Assembly (NCBI GenBank): GCA_947387575.1
Contig: CANDOC010000007.1
Location: forward strand, 1 to 64,000
Direction of reading: 5' to 3'
Length of the DNA: 64,000 nucleotides
From: Spongorhabdus nitratireducens
Lineage (GTDB): Bacteria; Pseudomonadota; Gammaproteobacteria; Pseudomonadales; Endozoicomonadaceae
This document shows positions 9,110 through 18,209 of the stretch, in pieces. The notes beneath the pieces are model-generated. The model made no database searches, had not been told where the DNA came from, and was given only the letters and a program-made list of their open reading frames with translations. The position numbers were made by a program, and so were the translations under genes. How positions within the stretch are numbered: the stretch's first letter is position 1; every line of letters starts with the position of its first letter.

Positions 9110-9185
9110 GCCTGGGTAGCTCAGTTGGTAGAGCAGCGGATTGAAAATCCGCGTGTCGGTGGTTCGATTCCGCCCCTAGGCACCA
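9110..9185 (+). tRNA. tRNA-Phe(GAA), copy 2
   Basis: Identical to copy 1. The 61-bp upstream spacer carries a terminator-like hairpin and no visible promoter. Confidence 0.97.
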
Positions 9186-9246
9186 TTTTTTAAAGCCCTG
9201 AACATTTCAGGGTTTTTTCGTCTTGGACGAAACCAAAATTCGGTTT

Positions 9247-9322
9247 GCCTGGGTAGCTCAGTTGGTAGAGCAGCGGATTGAAAATCCGCGTGTCGGTGGT
9301 TCGATTCCGCCCCTAGGCACCA
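9247..9322 (+). tRNA. tRNA-Phe(GAA), copy 3
   Basis: Identical to copy 1, 137 bp after copy 2. Confidence 0.97.
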
Positions 9323-9383
9323 TCTTTTAAAGCCCTGAACATTTCAGGGTTTTTTCGTCTTGGACGAAACCAAAATTCGGTTT

Positions 9384-9459
9384 GCCTGGGTAGCTCAGTT
9401 GGTAGAGCAGCGGATTGAAAATCCGCGTGTCGGTGGTTCGATTCCGCCCCTAGGCACCA
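9384..9459 (+). tRNA. tRNA-Phe(GAA), copy 4
   Basis: Identical to copy 1, 137 bp after copy 3. Confidence 0.97.
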
Positions 9460-9520
9460 TCTTTTAAAGCCCTGAACATTTCAGGGTTTTTTCGTCTTGG
9501 ACGAAACCAAAATTCGGTTT

Positions 9521-9596
9521 GCCTGGGTAGCTCAGTTGGTAGAGCAGCGGATTGAAAATCCGCGTGTCGGTGGTTCGATTCCGCCCCTAGGCACCA
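9521..9596 (+). tRNA. tRNA-Phe(GAA), copy 5
   Basis: Identical to copy 1. It is the last of the array and is followed by a different, stronger terminator. Confidence 0.97.
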
Positions 9597-9601
9597 TTTT
9601 C

Positions 9602-9634
9602 TAAAAGCCCAAAGATTTTTTCTTTGGGCTTTTA
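9602..9634 (+). terminator. Terminator of the tRNA-Phe array
   Basis: TAAAAGCCCAAAGA and TCTTTGGGCTTTTA form a long stem around a T-rich loop, followed by TTTTTT. It differs from the four spacer hairpins and marks the true end of the array. It may also serve the convergent AraC-type gene. Confidence 0.85.
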
Positions 9635-9703
9635 TTTTTTCTGCCGAAGATACTCCCTTCTATATTCTCCGTTCAGCACAACCTGAAAGTCTGGTTTCTC
9701 TGC

Positions 9704-10693
9704 CTAGTCGTTCTTCGTATCAGCCAGCCCACTTGCCAGCACATTATTTTCATCCAACGACAAGCTCAACGTCATCTCCATGGTGCGAGCCAGCATCGCG
9801 CGCGAATTATGATTGGTTTCGACAACTACAGCGTCATCCAACCAGGTCAGATTGTGTTCAAGCATAAACTGATACATGGCATGCCAGGCCGCGAAATAGC
9901 CTGACTCGCTGGCAATCCTGACCTTACAGCTCAAAAACCAGCCTGCAGGAATAACCTGATTGGCTGATGCACCACTCTCTCTGTAACCCAGAAGAAAGGA
10001 TGTTTTGCCATAGTCGATATCGACCTCACTGGAAAATGTGAGCATGACCTGCTCATTGATATCTTTGGGCGCTATTTTTTTCCAGAGCTTATCGATGTCC
10101 GCAAGCCCCAGACCCGAGTGGCGCCGGGTTTTAAAATACTGCTCCGGATGTTTGATAACCGAAATATTCAAATCACTGGCCAGCCTTTCTTCCATAGGCA
10201 TCTTCACACTGTTACCAGGCGTACCCAGTTTGCTGAAAATAACCGGCCAGTTCGGATCAAAAGGATCGATACCCTGACTGCGAATATCTGAAGCTGTCAT
10301 GCCCAGATCACGCCTTAAAACCTTGGCAAGCGCCTGAGAGGAAGAGAAGCCAACATCACAGGCAATATCCAGCACAGGCTTTTCCGGATAGATAGCTAAA
10401 AGGTAACAGGCTTTTTTCAGTCGCATTCTTCGCAGATACCGACCCGGCGGCTCATTGAAGATAACCCTGAACATATGCTGGAAGTGACTGGGAGAAACCG
10501 CGCAGTGCAGCGCCAACTGATCCCAGTCGATAGCTTCGGAGAGGTGCTCGACGATATACGTCAGAGCTTTATTAAAACGCTGTTGCCAGACAGGGGAAAG
10601 GGATGCTGTTAGATAGTCTTCAGGAACAAGGCTAAAGATTTCAGCATCCTTTTGGGTTGTATTCACAGCGTGCTGTCCGGTTGTTATCCACAC
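9704..10693 (-). CDS. AraC-family regulator with GyrI-like effector domain
   Basis: This 329-residue protein has an AraC/XylS DNA-binding region in its first half (about residues 40-140: IDWDQLALHCAVSPSHFQHMFR, then EPPGRYLRRMRLKKACYLL and VLDIACDVGFSSSQALAKVLRR). A GyrI/SbmC-like small-molecule-binding domain follows (about 170-329: VKHPEQYFKTRRHSG, DYGKTSFLLGYRES, GWFLSCKVRI). This order is the Rob/DUF-type arrangement used to sense ligands and activate genes. The target is unknown; the neighbour on the same strand is the cytochrome-like lipoprotein gene ending 57 bp upstream, so co-transcription is possible. The N-terminal 30 residues are poorly conserved and the start could be internal. 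Confidence 0.82.
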   Translation of the reverse strand: MWITTGQHAVNTTQKDAEIFSLVPEDYLTASLSPVWQQRFNKALTYIVEHLSEAIDWDQLALHCAVSPSHFQHMFRVIFNEPPGRYLRRMRLKKACYLLAIYPEKPVLDIACDVGFSSSQALAKVLRRDLGMTASDIRSQGIDPFDPNWPVIFSKLGTPGNSVKMPMEERLASDLNISVIKHPEQYFKTRRHSGLGLADIDKLWKKIAPKDINEQVMLTFSSEVDIDYGKTSFLLGYRESGASANQVIPAGWFLSCKVRIASESGYFAAWHAMYQFMLEHNLTWLDDAVVVETNHNSRAMLARTMEMTLSLSLDENNVLASGLADTKND

Positions 10694-10750
10694 TGTGGAT
10701 TTTCAACAGACCGCCGCTGCAGTCAATATCGTATTTCTGCCCAAGAGGGT

Positions 10751-13700
10751 TTAACCGTCCTGACTCCGGTTCAAAATACCATTCAGATCGCGATCAAGGG
10801 CGATCCGAATACCTGAGCCCGGCGGCACACAGGTAAATGTCAGCGTGTTGGCTCCCGAAGTTGCGAGATTTTGCAGAGCTTCTGATGAAACAACTCTCTC
10901 ATTTTCGCGGTCGGTCTGATAGGTTTTCCGGTTAGCATCATAGAGATAACCCACGCTCTGCCCATTAATGACACCACGCGCTACCAGCTCACACTCTTTG
11001 ACATTACCTCCCAGAAGTTTCGAGATGAACGGCGCTGCTGCCCGGCTTTCCAGCAGTTTCAGACGAGACAAAGTACCCGGATTATGTTGCTGGCGATTCA
11101 GAGTAATCTGTTGCCCGACAACCGGTGCCAGATCGGAATCAAATGCCAGCAGGTATTCCACCAGCCCCTGACGTACGCCGTCATTGGGAATACCGACCCC
11201 CGGTAAATTAAAGTCACAGCCATGATCTTCCGGCAGCCCTTCATCATCACAGCTGACATCACCGTTATCAAATACCCGGCCACCGAGGAAGTTAAACAGC
11301 AGGTCAGTCGCACCATCATGCAGGAAACCAAATCCCCGCACCTGATTGCCTTGGTGCTGACTGGTCTGGGTCGGGCGGTAGCCGTAATGATCCGGCATGC
11401 CAAACATGCCTACTTTCTGGTACAGGTTACGGAAGTGAGGTGTTTTCAGAATCTGCAGCTCACCACCATGTGTTACCTCGCCATTACCGCCATAGAAACC
11501 TTTCGCCGGGTTAAATTCATGGCAGCCATTGCAGTTCACGCCGACAACATCAGGTTTCAGCTCAGGAAACCAGTAAGGACGATCTTTCTTTAGCGGAAGC
11601 CCTGCCGCAAAGCGTCGACCGTGGAAAAAGGCCTGCCCTGCCCGAGCCTTCGGGTTCAGACTGTTGTCCAACCCACGGATCGGATTCGGTGGCAACTGTA
11701 CCGACAACATAAAGTCTGCAAACCGGTCCATATCCTTTTCCAACTGCTCGACCTTTGCTGACTTATTCTTGCTGTCAACACTTTCCGGCAAGTCAATATC
11801 CATCCCCTGCAGTCCTTCAAAAGCCACAATGAAGTTTTTGAAGGACATTTTTTCATCAAGGGTTTGCTTGTCATCAATCCCGAAGTAACCATTGGAACGG
11901 TCACCACGCCAGTGCATATGCCCCTGATGCGTCATGCCCCGCATGGTCTGGGTAGTCATCGGCCCCTTCATTGAAGCAAATGTCTGCAAGTCACCATTAC
12001 CGTTGATGATCTTGGTCAGGTCACAGTTATCACTGTTAAACATGCCCAGTTCACAATCAATCTGGCTGAAGCGTATCTTTGGGAATGGCTGGGGGTTGCG
12101 GGTATTGGGTGCGTCCGGGTTGCCGAGGTTCCATGCCAGCTGGTCCATATCACCGAATATATGACAGCTGGCACAGGATGCCTCACCATTGGAAGAGCCA
12201 TAGTCAGCGTCGTATAACATGGAGCGACCCGCTACGACTTTTTCAGGCTCCGGGTTATACATGGCAACCGTCTGGTGAACTTGCCCATCTTCCAGACCAA
12301 CCACATTGACTGCATTGTTGTAGCGGCTGAAAACATACAGCTGCTTTTTCTTCTCATCCAGCAGCAGTCCCATCGGACCATTGGGAACCTTGATATGGCG
12401 GGCACTGGCTTTGGCTGGGTCAAAGCCTTTGCCAAGCTCTGCCCAGAGTCGGTCATTTTCCAGGTCAGCAGTGTTATAGACGGCGATTTTGCCGGAGCCA
12501 ATGGCAGTCACATAAAGTGTTTTGCCATCAGCACTGACACGCATTTCCGTCGGCTGGGCAACCGTATGTTGTTTGACGGAAGCAGGCGCCTTCAGAACCT
12601 TATAATCAATATGCCGGTTCAGATGACGTGGCTTTACTTCCCCTGTCTTCGGATTGATGACCGTAATCCGGGCCCGAGCAAGATTTCCCTGTACCGTGGA
12701 GCCACCAAACTCACCGGAGCCCTCAAATCGGATGTGGTTCTGGGCATCGGTATTGGAAACATAGATATTGCCATTGACCGGATTGACCGCCATGTTGAAC
12801 AGCGTTGTACCGGCATGGGCAAAACTGTTCACCTGTTTCAGGCTGTTGGCATCAATGGCAAATACATCGAGATCAGGCAATGTGAAACGTACAGCATTGG
12901 AGAAGTTTCTTCCCTTCACATCACGCCACTCACCACTTTTGCGGTCGTACTTTACAATAATGCCGGTCCATGGCTGATACTCACCCTGTTTGTTTTTACC
13001 CGGACCTGCCCGACCACCGGGCAACATGCCATCAGGCAAACCATGAGGCGAGGTGATCTTATCCATCACCTGACAGGGTTCTGTGCCTATATAGCCTTCA
13101 TCCCAGCCGTAATCATCGAAACCATTACATAAAGCGCTTTCGGTAATGGCTGTGGTCTGGTTACCCGAGTTAAAGATCGCCGCATAAACAGTATTACCAT
13201 CCGGGCTGACAGACAGCGCTCTCGGGGTATCACCAAACAGTTCGATAATCTTTTCCGGTTTGCCACCAAAAGCCTTGCCCTGATTCTTGCCATCAAAGAC
13301 CCAGATATCCGCCCGGGGTACACTGGCGGTATAAAGTTGAGGATCTCCCGCTCCCGGTACATCAGCAATAGAAGGATCAGTTCGCTGTTGCCCTCGGTGC
13401 GCCGTGGTTATAAATGCCCTGTCGCGGGCAAAAACGATATCCCTGGGCTCATCACCCACCAGCAAGGTACGTTTGACCCGGTAAGGTTTGCTGGAGAGTT
13501 CAACAATACTGATCGAATCAGAAAGATGATTGACCACCCAGGCTTCGGGACCATTGCTTCCCTCCCGAACAGCTACCGCTACAGGCTCCATTCCAACATA
13601 CACAGAAGCATCGGGCTTGAGCCTGCCGTTGCCATCTATAGTGAAGATTTCGAGTACATTATCCGGAATGTTAGTCACCAGCAGTTTTTGCTGATAACGG

Positions 13701-13840
13701 GCTACCGGCCTGACAGGCGCGGACTCAAAGGCAATAAATGAAGGTGAATCCGCCGCGCTGCGGGTACTGCTCATACAGGCAGATGAGAGCAGCAGGCTCC
13801 ATAACACACAGTATTGAAGGGAGTTTTTTATTTGAATCAT
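10751..13840 (-). CDS. Beta-propeller / di-haem cytochrome c peroxidase-like lipoprotein
   Basis: The 1029-residue product starts with a lipoprotein signal peptide whose lipobox LSSAC places the lipid on Cys22. The first ~530 residues are YVTN/NHL-like propeller repeats (GMEPVAVAVREGSNGPEAWVVN; SPDGNTVYAAIFNSGN; SADGKTLYVTAIGSGK). Two haem c attachment motifs follow: CASCH near residue 555 and CNGCH near residue 769, in a MauG/cytochrome c peroxidase-like half with LKTPHFRNLYQK. Propeller-plus-di-haem fusions are known as uncharacterised surface or periplasmic redox proteins; the donor and substrate cannot be read from sequence. It lies upstream of, and possibly with, the AraC-type regulator. 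Its start is a good ATG, with the hydrophobic core beginning about 10 residues in. Confidence 0.78.
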   Translation of the reverse strand: MIQIKNSLQYCVLWSLLLSSACMSSTRSAADSPSFIAFESAPVRPVARYQQKLLVTNIPDNVLEIFTIDGNGRLKPDASVYVGMEPVAVAVREGSNGPEAWVVNHLSDSISIVELSSKPYRVKRTLLVGDEPRDIVFARDRAFITTAHRGQQRTDPSIADVPGAGDPQLYTASVPRADIWVFDGKNQGKAFGGKPEKIIELFGDTPRALSVSPDGNTVYAAIFNSGNQTTAITESALCNGFDDYGWDEGYIGTEPCQVMDKITSPHGLPDGMLPGGRAGPGKNKQGEYQPWTGIIVKYDRKSGEWRDVKGRNFSNAVRFTLPDLDVFAIDANSLKQVNSFAHAGTTLFNMAVNPVNGNIYVSNTDAQNHIRFEGSGEFGGSTVQGNLARARITVINPKTGEVKPRHLNRHIDYKVLKAPASVKQHTVAQPTEMRVSADGKTLYVTAIGSGKIAVYNTADLENDRLWAELGKGFDPAKASARHIKVPNGPMGLLLDEKKKQLYVFSRYNNAVNVVGLEDGQVHQTVAMYNPEPEKVVAGRSMLYDADYGSSNGEASCASCHIFGDMDQLAWNLGNPDAPNTRNPQPFPKIRFSQIDCELGMFNSDNCDLTKIINGNGDLQTFASMKGPMTTQTMRGMTHQGHMHWRGDRSNGYFGIDDKQTLDEKMSFKNFIVAFEGLQGMDIDLPESVDSKNKSAKVEQLEKDMDRFADFMLSVQLPPNPIRGLDNSLNPKARAGQAFFHGRRFAAGLPLKKDRPYWFPELKPDVVGVNCNGCHEFNPAKGFYGGNGEVTHGGELQILKTPHFRNLYQKVGMFGMPDHYGYRPTQTSQHQGNQVRGFGFLHDGATDLLFNFLGGRVFDNGDVSCDDEGLPEDHGCDFNLPGVGIPNDGVRQGLVEYLLAFDSDLAPVVGQQITLNRQQHNPGTLSRLKLLESRAAAPFISKLLGGNVKECELVARGVINGQSVGYLYDANRKTYQTDRENERVVSSEALQNLATSGANTLTFTCVPPGSGIRIALDRDLNGILNRSQDG

Positions 13841-13983
13841 CTTGGATACGGAAATCTGTTCCAGCCGGTATTTTATTTAGCGAATCACTTTACTAAGACC
13901 GCCCGGCTGTCACGTATCCATTTTTATGGTGTTGCGTCTTTTGTCCTCGCAAGTGCTGTTTTCATTCATTTCCTGAAGGTTAC

Positions 13984-14068
13984 TCTTAACCAAGACTATT
14001 CTTAACCTGCCTGAAAAGCGGTAGTCTTGAAATCCGCCCCTGCACAGCACGTCCGTCAGGTTAAGAAT
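13984..14068. promoter_or_regulatory. CTTAACC repeats and 12-bp inverted repeat upstream of the M3 peptidase gene
   Basis: ATTCTTAACCTG (13998-14009) is exactly complementary to CAGGTTAAGAAT (14057-14068), 47 bp apart, and another TCTTAACC lies at 13984-13991. They sit in the 247-bp region between divergent genes. They may be operator sites or form a leader stem; nothing decides which. Confidence 0.4.
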
Positions 14069-14087
14069 AATAAGTCTAAGTCGTACA

Positions 14088-16070
14088 ATGATCCGAAAAA
14101 AACTTGCCGCTATCCCGGCCTTAATGATGGCCGCCGCTGTCTCTACCCAGACCGCCGCTCTTGCCATCACCCCGACAGCCCAATCGTTCAATGAATATTG
14201 TGAAGCTGAACTCAGCGAGGGTCGCAAACTGCTGAGCCAGCTTGAGTCCATTCAAGCGCCCTACACTACCCAAAACCTGCTGCAGCCAATGAACGCATTT
14301 CAGGTTCATGTTGCTGATGCATCCAGCCAGTCCAGTGTCTACCTGGCCGTTCACCCGAATGCCAAGGTGCGTAAAGCGGCTGGCGAGTGTGATATCAAAC
14401 TGGGCAAACTGTTTAATGAATTCAGTCTTTCCCGCCCGATTTACAATGCCCTGCAGCAGGTCGACCTCAGCAAGGCTCCTGTAGACACCCGCCGCTTTGT
14501 TGAGCTGACGCTGCGTGACTTCCAGCGTTCCGGTGTGGATAAAAGTGATGCTGTTCGCCAGCAGATCAAAACCTTGCGGGAAGATATTTCCCGGGTTGGC
14601 CAGCAGTTCGCAACCAATATTCGCGAAGATGTCCGGACGATCAAACTAGACTCAGCCAGCCAGTTGAAAGGGCTACCCACAGATTATATTGCAGCTCACA
14701 AGCCGGATGCGGAGGGCAAGATTACCCTGACAACTGCGTATCCCGATTACCAGCCGTTTATGCGCTACGCCGAGAGTGATGCGCTGCGTAAAGCTTACTT
14801 CCTGGAATTCTCTAACCGGGGTTATCCACAGAACCGCGAAGTACTGATGGAGCTGGCGCAAAAGCGGTTTGAACTGGCCCGGTTGCTTGACTACAAAAAC
14901 TACGCCGAGTTTGTAACTGCTGACAAAATGATCGGATCTGCCGGCAATGCCCGTGACTTTATCGAGAAAGTATCCGGCTTTGCCCGTGCCCCGATGGAGC
15001 AGGACAAGCAAGAGTTTCTCAATCGCCTGACTCAGGAACAGCCTCATGCAGACAAGGTTTATCGCTGGCAAAAGCCTTACCTGCATGACCAGATTCAGAA
15101 AGAGCGGTTCCGCCTCGATTCACAGGAAGTCAGACAGTACTTTGCCTACAACAAGGTCAAAGGCGGTATCCTCGATCTGACCCAACAACTGTTTGGTGTC
15201 ACCATCAAGAAATGGGATACCCCGGTCTGGCATAACAGTGTTGAAGCCTACGAAATTTACGACGGCAAGCAGCTGGTCGGTCGTTTCTATCTCGATATGT
15301 TCCCACGGGAAGGCAAGTATCAGCACGCTCGCCTTTCCCCGATTCAGGTAGGCGTGAAAGATCAGCAGGTACCGGTTGCAACCTTGATTACCAACTTCCC
15401 GTCCGGTGAAAACCTGATGGGTCACAATCAGGTCGAAACCTATCTGCATGAGTTCGGCCACCTGCTGCACTATATGTTCAGTGGCAACCATCGCTGGGCT
15501 GCTCTGAGTGGTCTGTCTACCGAGTGGGACTTTGTTGAAGCACCATCACAGATGCTGGAAGAGTGGGTCTGGGATCTGGAGACACTGCAGAAGTTTGCTA
15601 CCAACAGTGAAGGTAAACCGATTCCGGCGAGTCTGGTTGCCCGCATGAAAAAAGCCCGCAGCTTTGCCCGCGGCTTCGATACCATGCAACAGCTTTACTA
15701 CGGATCACTGTCACTGAATCTGTATGACCGTTCGCCGAAAGGATTGAATATTGATCAGCTGGCTAACAACATGCAGTCCCGATACTCACCCTATCCGCTG
15801 GTTGAAGACAGCCACTTCTATGCCGGATTTGGTCACCTGTATGGCTACTCCGCCATTTACTACACCTACCAATGGTCGCTGGCGATTGCTTCCGATATGT
15901 TCACCCGCTTCAAGGCAGAGGGACTGAACAATAAGGACGTTGCCCGCGATTATCGTGAAAAGGTTCTGGCACCGGGTGGCTCCAAACCGGCAGCCGAGCT
16001 GGTTGAAGACTTCCTTGGTCGCCCATACAACTTCAAAGCATATGAAGAAGTGCTGACTGGTAAAGGCTGA
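14088..16070 (+). CDS. Exported M3-family zinc oligopeptidase
   Basis: The 660-residue protein has the M3 (thimet oligopeptidase / oligopeptidase A / Dcp) zinc signature HEFGH within ETYLHEFGHLLH near residue 455, and the downstream region FVEAPSQMLEEW supplying the third metal ligand (Glu) about 26 residues later. FYLDMFPREGKY (about 400-411) and HFYAGFGHLYGYSAIYYTYQW near residue 590 are also family segments. Bacterial PrlC and most M3 enzymes are cytoplasmic, but this one begins with a clear signal peptide (KKLAAIPALMMAAAVSTQTAALA), so it should degrade peptides outside the inner membrane. The ATG lacks a strong Shine-Dalgarno. It is transcribed alone and ends in a bidirectional hairpin. 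Confidence 0.88.
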   Translation: MIRKKLAAIPALMMAAAVSTQTAALAITPTAQSFNEYCEAELSEGRKLLSQLESIQAPYTTQNLLQPMNAFQVHVADASSQSSVYLAVHPNAKVRKAAGECDIKLGKLFNEFSLSRPIYNALQQVDLSKAPVDTRRFVELTLRDFQRSGVDKSDAVRQQIKTLREDISRVGQQFATNIREDVRTIKLDSASQLKGLPTDYIAAHKPDAEGKITLTTAYPDYQPFMRYAESDALRKAYFLEFSNRGYPQNREVLMELAQKRFELARLLDYKNYAEFVTADKMIGSAGNARDFIEKVSGFARAPMEQDKQEFLNRLTQEQPHADKVYRWQKPYLHDQIQKERFRLDSQEVRQYFAYNKVKGGILDLTQQLFGVTIKKWDTPVWHNSVEAYEIYDGKQLVGRFYLDMFPREGKYQHARLSPIQVGVKDQQVPVATLITNFPSGENLMGHNQVETYLHEFGHLLHYMFSGNHRWAALSGLSTEWDFVEAPSQMLEEWVWDLETLQKFATNSEGKPIPASLVARMKKARSFARGFDTMQQLYYGSLSLNLYDRSPKGLNIDQLANNMQSRYSPYPLVEDSHFYAGFGHLYGYSAIYYTYQWSLAIASDMFTRFKAEGLNNKDVARDYREKVLAPGGSKPAAELVEDFLGRPYNFKAYEEVLTGKG

Positions 16071-16079
16071 TAAACCAAA

Positions 16080-16106
16080 AGCCCGGAGCGAGTCTCCGGG
16101 CTTTCT
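16080..16106. terminator. Terminator between the M3 peptidase and histidine kinase genes
   Basis: AGCCCGGAG and CTCCGGGCT form a 9-bp stem with a 5-base loop, flanked by AAA and TTT. It can work for both convergent transcripts. Confidence 0.8.
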
Positions 16107-16125
16107 CTCATACGCTGTTGGAGAT

Positions 16126-17517
16126 TCAGGCTGAAGCAGGCTCGAATGTAATTTTAACTTCCAGCCCACCACCGTCAGGTGTCAGAAACTCGATATCTGC
16201 ATTATGCAGCTGCACGATATGAGCCACTATCGATAGTCCTAACCCGGAACCGGAAACATTAGAACCATGACGATCACCGTCAATCCGGTAGAAGCGGTCA
16301 AAAACCCGGACTTTCTTTTCTTCCGGAATACCCGGTCCGTTATCAACAACCCGTAGCGTCGGTTTGCCCTGTTCCAGACAGGCACTGACCTGAATACTGC
16401 CATTCGCCGGAGTATAGAGCTCGGCATTACGCACCAGATTGGAAAGCATGATTTCTATTCCGGTGACATCGCCCTGAACCCAGACAGCATCATCGGCTTC
16501 CAGAGAGATATTCTGGCTCTTATCCAGTGCCAGTTGAATATTGTCGGCGATCACTCGCTGGCAAACCGGTTGCAGATCCAGTTTCTGGAATCTGGCCAGA
16601 TAGCTCTCCGGTGTTGTTTTTGCCAGCACCAACAACTGTTCAACCAGATGAACCATGCGGTGATGGGCAACCCGGGCCATATCCAGAGCTTCAGTTTGTT
16701 CTTTTCCTTCGCTTGAGGCCGCATTTTCAAGATGAACACCCAATCCGGCCAATGGTGTCCGGAGTTCATGGGCCGCATCTGCAGTAAACCGCCGCTCACG
16801 GGTAAAGGCTGCTGCAAGCCGGGACAATAGACTATTGACCGATGTCGCCAAAGGCATCAACTCTTTGGCAACTTGCTTGATATTTATTATCTCAAGATCA
16901 TTAGCTTTCCGGCGTGAAACTTCTTTGGCCAAGCTACGCACCGGTTTCAGACCCCGCCCCACCAGCCACCAGATCAACAGCAGCAGAACCGGCAGGGTCA
17001 CGACAAAGGGTGTGGTTCCCTGCAGGGCAATAACTTCTCCCAGTTCATCGCGGATTTCCTGTTCCTGAGCGACCAGAATCCAGTGTTTATTCTTCTTGTC
17101 GTAGAGGGTAAACATGCGCCACCAGCAGTCATCACCCTCAACTCGACTGAACCCTTCCCGAAACTTGATCCGGTGAAAATCCGGCGCACTGTCAGACTCA
17201 ACCAGCAAGCGTCCGTCTTCAGCCACTATCTGAAAGAACAACTTGGTGTCGTACTTCTCTTCACAGTACTCGGCATCATCTCCCTTGCAAGCTTCAGGCA
17301 GCAATGCAAAAGGCACCGTAACGACTTCCAGCTCTCCCGTTTCCGGGGCGACCAGTTGCTGCAGCGACAGGGCGTACTGCACTAGTTGTGCGTCCAGCAG
17401 CTCCTGCACCTCATGCAGGCTTTCCCGGTGCCCCCAATATGTCATCACACTACCGACAACCGTGACTGTCGAAAACAGGCTGACCATCATGAATTGTCGT
17501 ATAGATGATGTTTTCAT
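16126..17517 (-). CDS. Sensor histidine kinase (QseC/PmrB-like)
   Basis: This is a 463-residue membrane kinase. TM1 is at about residues 8-28 and TM2 at about 170-188. Between them is a ~140-residue periplasmic sensor with a disulfide-capable Cys pair near CKGDDAEYC. A HAMP-like linker precedes the H-box RRFTADAAHELRTPLAG (phosphorylated His250), followed by the N-box LSNLVRNAELYT, G1 DNGPGIP and G2 GSGLGLSI. It is the last gene of the operon starting at 22508; its ATG follows the response-regulator stop directly. Placement with lipid-type enzymes and a PmrA-like box suggests it senses the envelope state, which is inference. Confidence 0.92.
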   Translation of the reverse strand: MKTSSIRQFMMVSLFSTVTVVGSVMTYWGHRESLHEVQELLDAQLVQYALSLQQLVAPETGELEVVTVPFALLPEACKGDDAEYCEEKYDTKLFFQIVAEDGRLLVESDSAPDFHRIKFREGFSRVEGDDCWWRMFTLYDKKNKHWILVAQEQEIRDELGEVIALQGTTPFVVTLPVLLLLIWWLVGRGLKPVRSLAKEVSRRKANDLEIINIKQVAKELMPLATSVNSLLSRLAAAFTRERRFTADAAHELRTPLAGLGVHLENAASSEGKEQTEALDMARVAHHRMVHLVEQLLVLAKTTPESYLARFQKLDLQPVCQRVIADNIQLALDKSQNISLEADDAVWVQGDVTGIEIMLSNLVRNAELYTPANGSIQVSACLEQGKPTLRVVDNGPGIPEEKKVRVFDRFYRIDGDRHGSNVSGSGLGLSIVAHIVQLHNADIEFLTPDGGGLEVKITFEPASA

Positions 17518-18195
17518 TTAGGCATTCTTTTCCACCAGCCAGCCAACACCACGCACAGTACGAATAAAGTCAGAGCCTGTTTTCTTGCGCAGGTTGTGCA
17601 GGTGCACATCCACCGCATTACTGGCCACTTCATCATCCCAGCTGTATAGCTTGCTGTTCAGTTGTTCCCGGGAGTAGATGCGTCCCGGGTTTTCCATCAA
17701 TACCCGCAGCAGGGCGAATTCACGGCGGGGCAGCTCAACTTCATCGCCACCGGCAACCTGCATTCTATGGCTGGCCGTATCCAGACTGACCTTGCCCAGC
17801 TGAATAACCGCCGTTTCACCATACCCTGCCCGCCTTTCGAGTACCCGCAACCGGGCAAGAAGTTCGGCTACTTCAAAAGGTTTGGTGAGATAGTCATCAC
17901 CACCACTATCCAGTCCTGCCACCTTATCATTGATACCATCTCGAGCCGTCAGAATCAGTACCGGCAGTGGCCTGTCATAATCTTTCCGACGTAATTTGGG
18001 TAAAAGCTCCAGACCATCCATATCCGGTAAGCCAAGATCCAGAATGACCAGATCAGGAGCAGCATCCTTCTGCCTGACCATTGCCAGGGCCTCACTGGCC
18101 CGGGCAACATGATCAACAGCATAACCTTCCCGTACCAGAGCTGCGTGAATACCTTTTGCCAGCAGCTCGTCATCTTCAATCAAAAGGACTTTCAT
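17518..18195 (-). CDS. OmpR-family response regulator (PmrA/QseB-like)
   Basis: The 225-residue protein has a receiver domain with acidic pocket E7-D8-D9, phosphorylated Asp53 (VILDLGLPD), the Thr of LILTARD and Lys of DYLTKPF. A C-terminal winged helix ends in VDVHLHNLRKKTG and FIRTVRGVGWLV, the OmpR/PhoB DNA-recognition signature. It is closest in style to QseB, PmrA/BasR and TctD. Its partner kinase follows with no gap and the TPR gene lies 14 bp upstream. The CTTAAT-N5-CTTAAT box at 22560-22576 is the type this subfamily binds, so autoregulation of the whole operon is likely. Confidence 0.93.
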   Translation of the reverse strand: MKVLLIEDDELLAKGIHAALVREGYAVDHVARASEALAMVRQKDAAPDLVILDLGLPDMDGLELLPKLRRKDYDRPLPVLILTARDGINDKVAGLDSGGDDYLTKPFEVAELLARLRVLERRAGYGETAVIQLGKVSLDTASHRMQVAGGDEVELPRREFALLRVLMENPGRIYSREQLNSKLYSWDDEVASNAVDVHLHNLRKKTGSDFIRTVRGVGWLVEKNA

Positions 18196-18209
18196 CGATA
18201 CCGGACCAA

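Noticed and set aside
13814-14005. Small plus-strand frame between the propeller lipoprotein and M3 peptidase
   Set aside because: It has no ribosome site, overlaps the start of the divergent lipoprotein gene and shows no family features.
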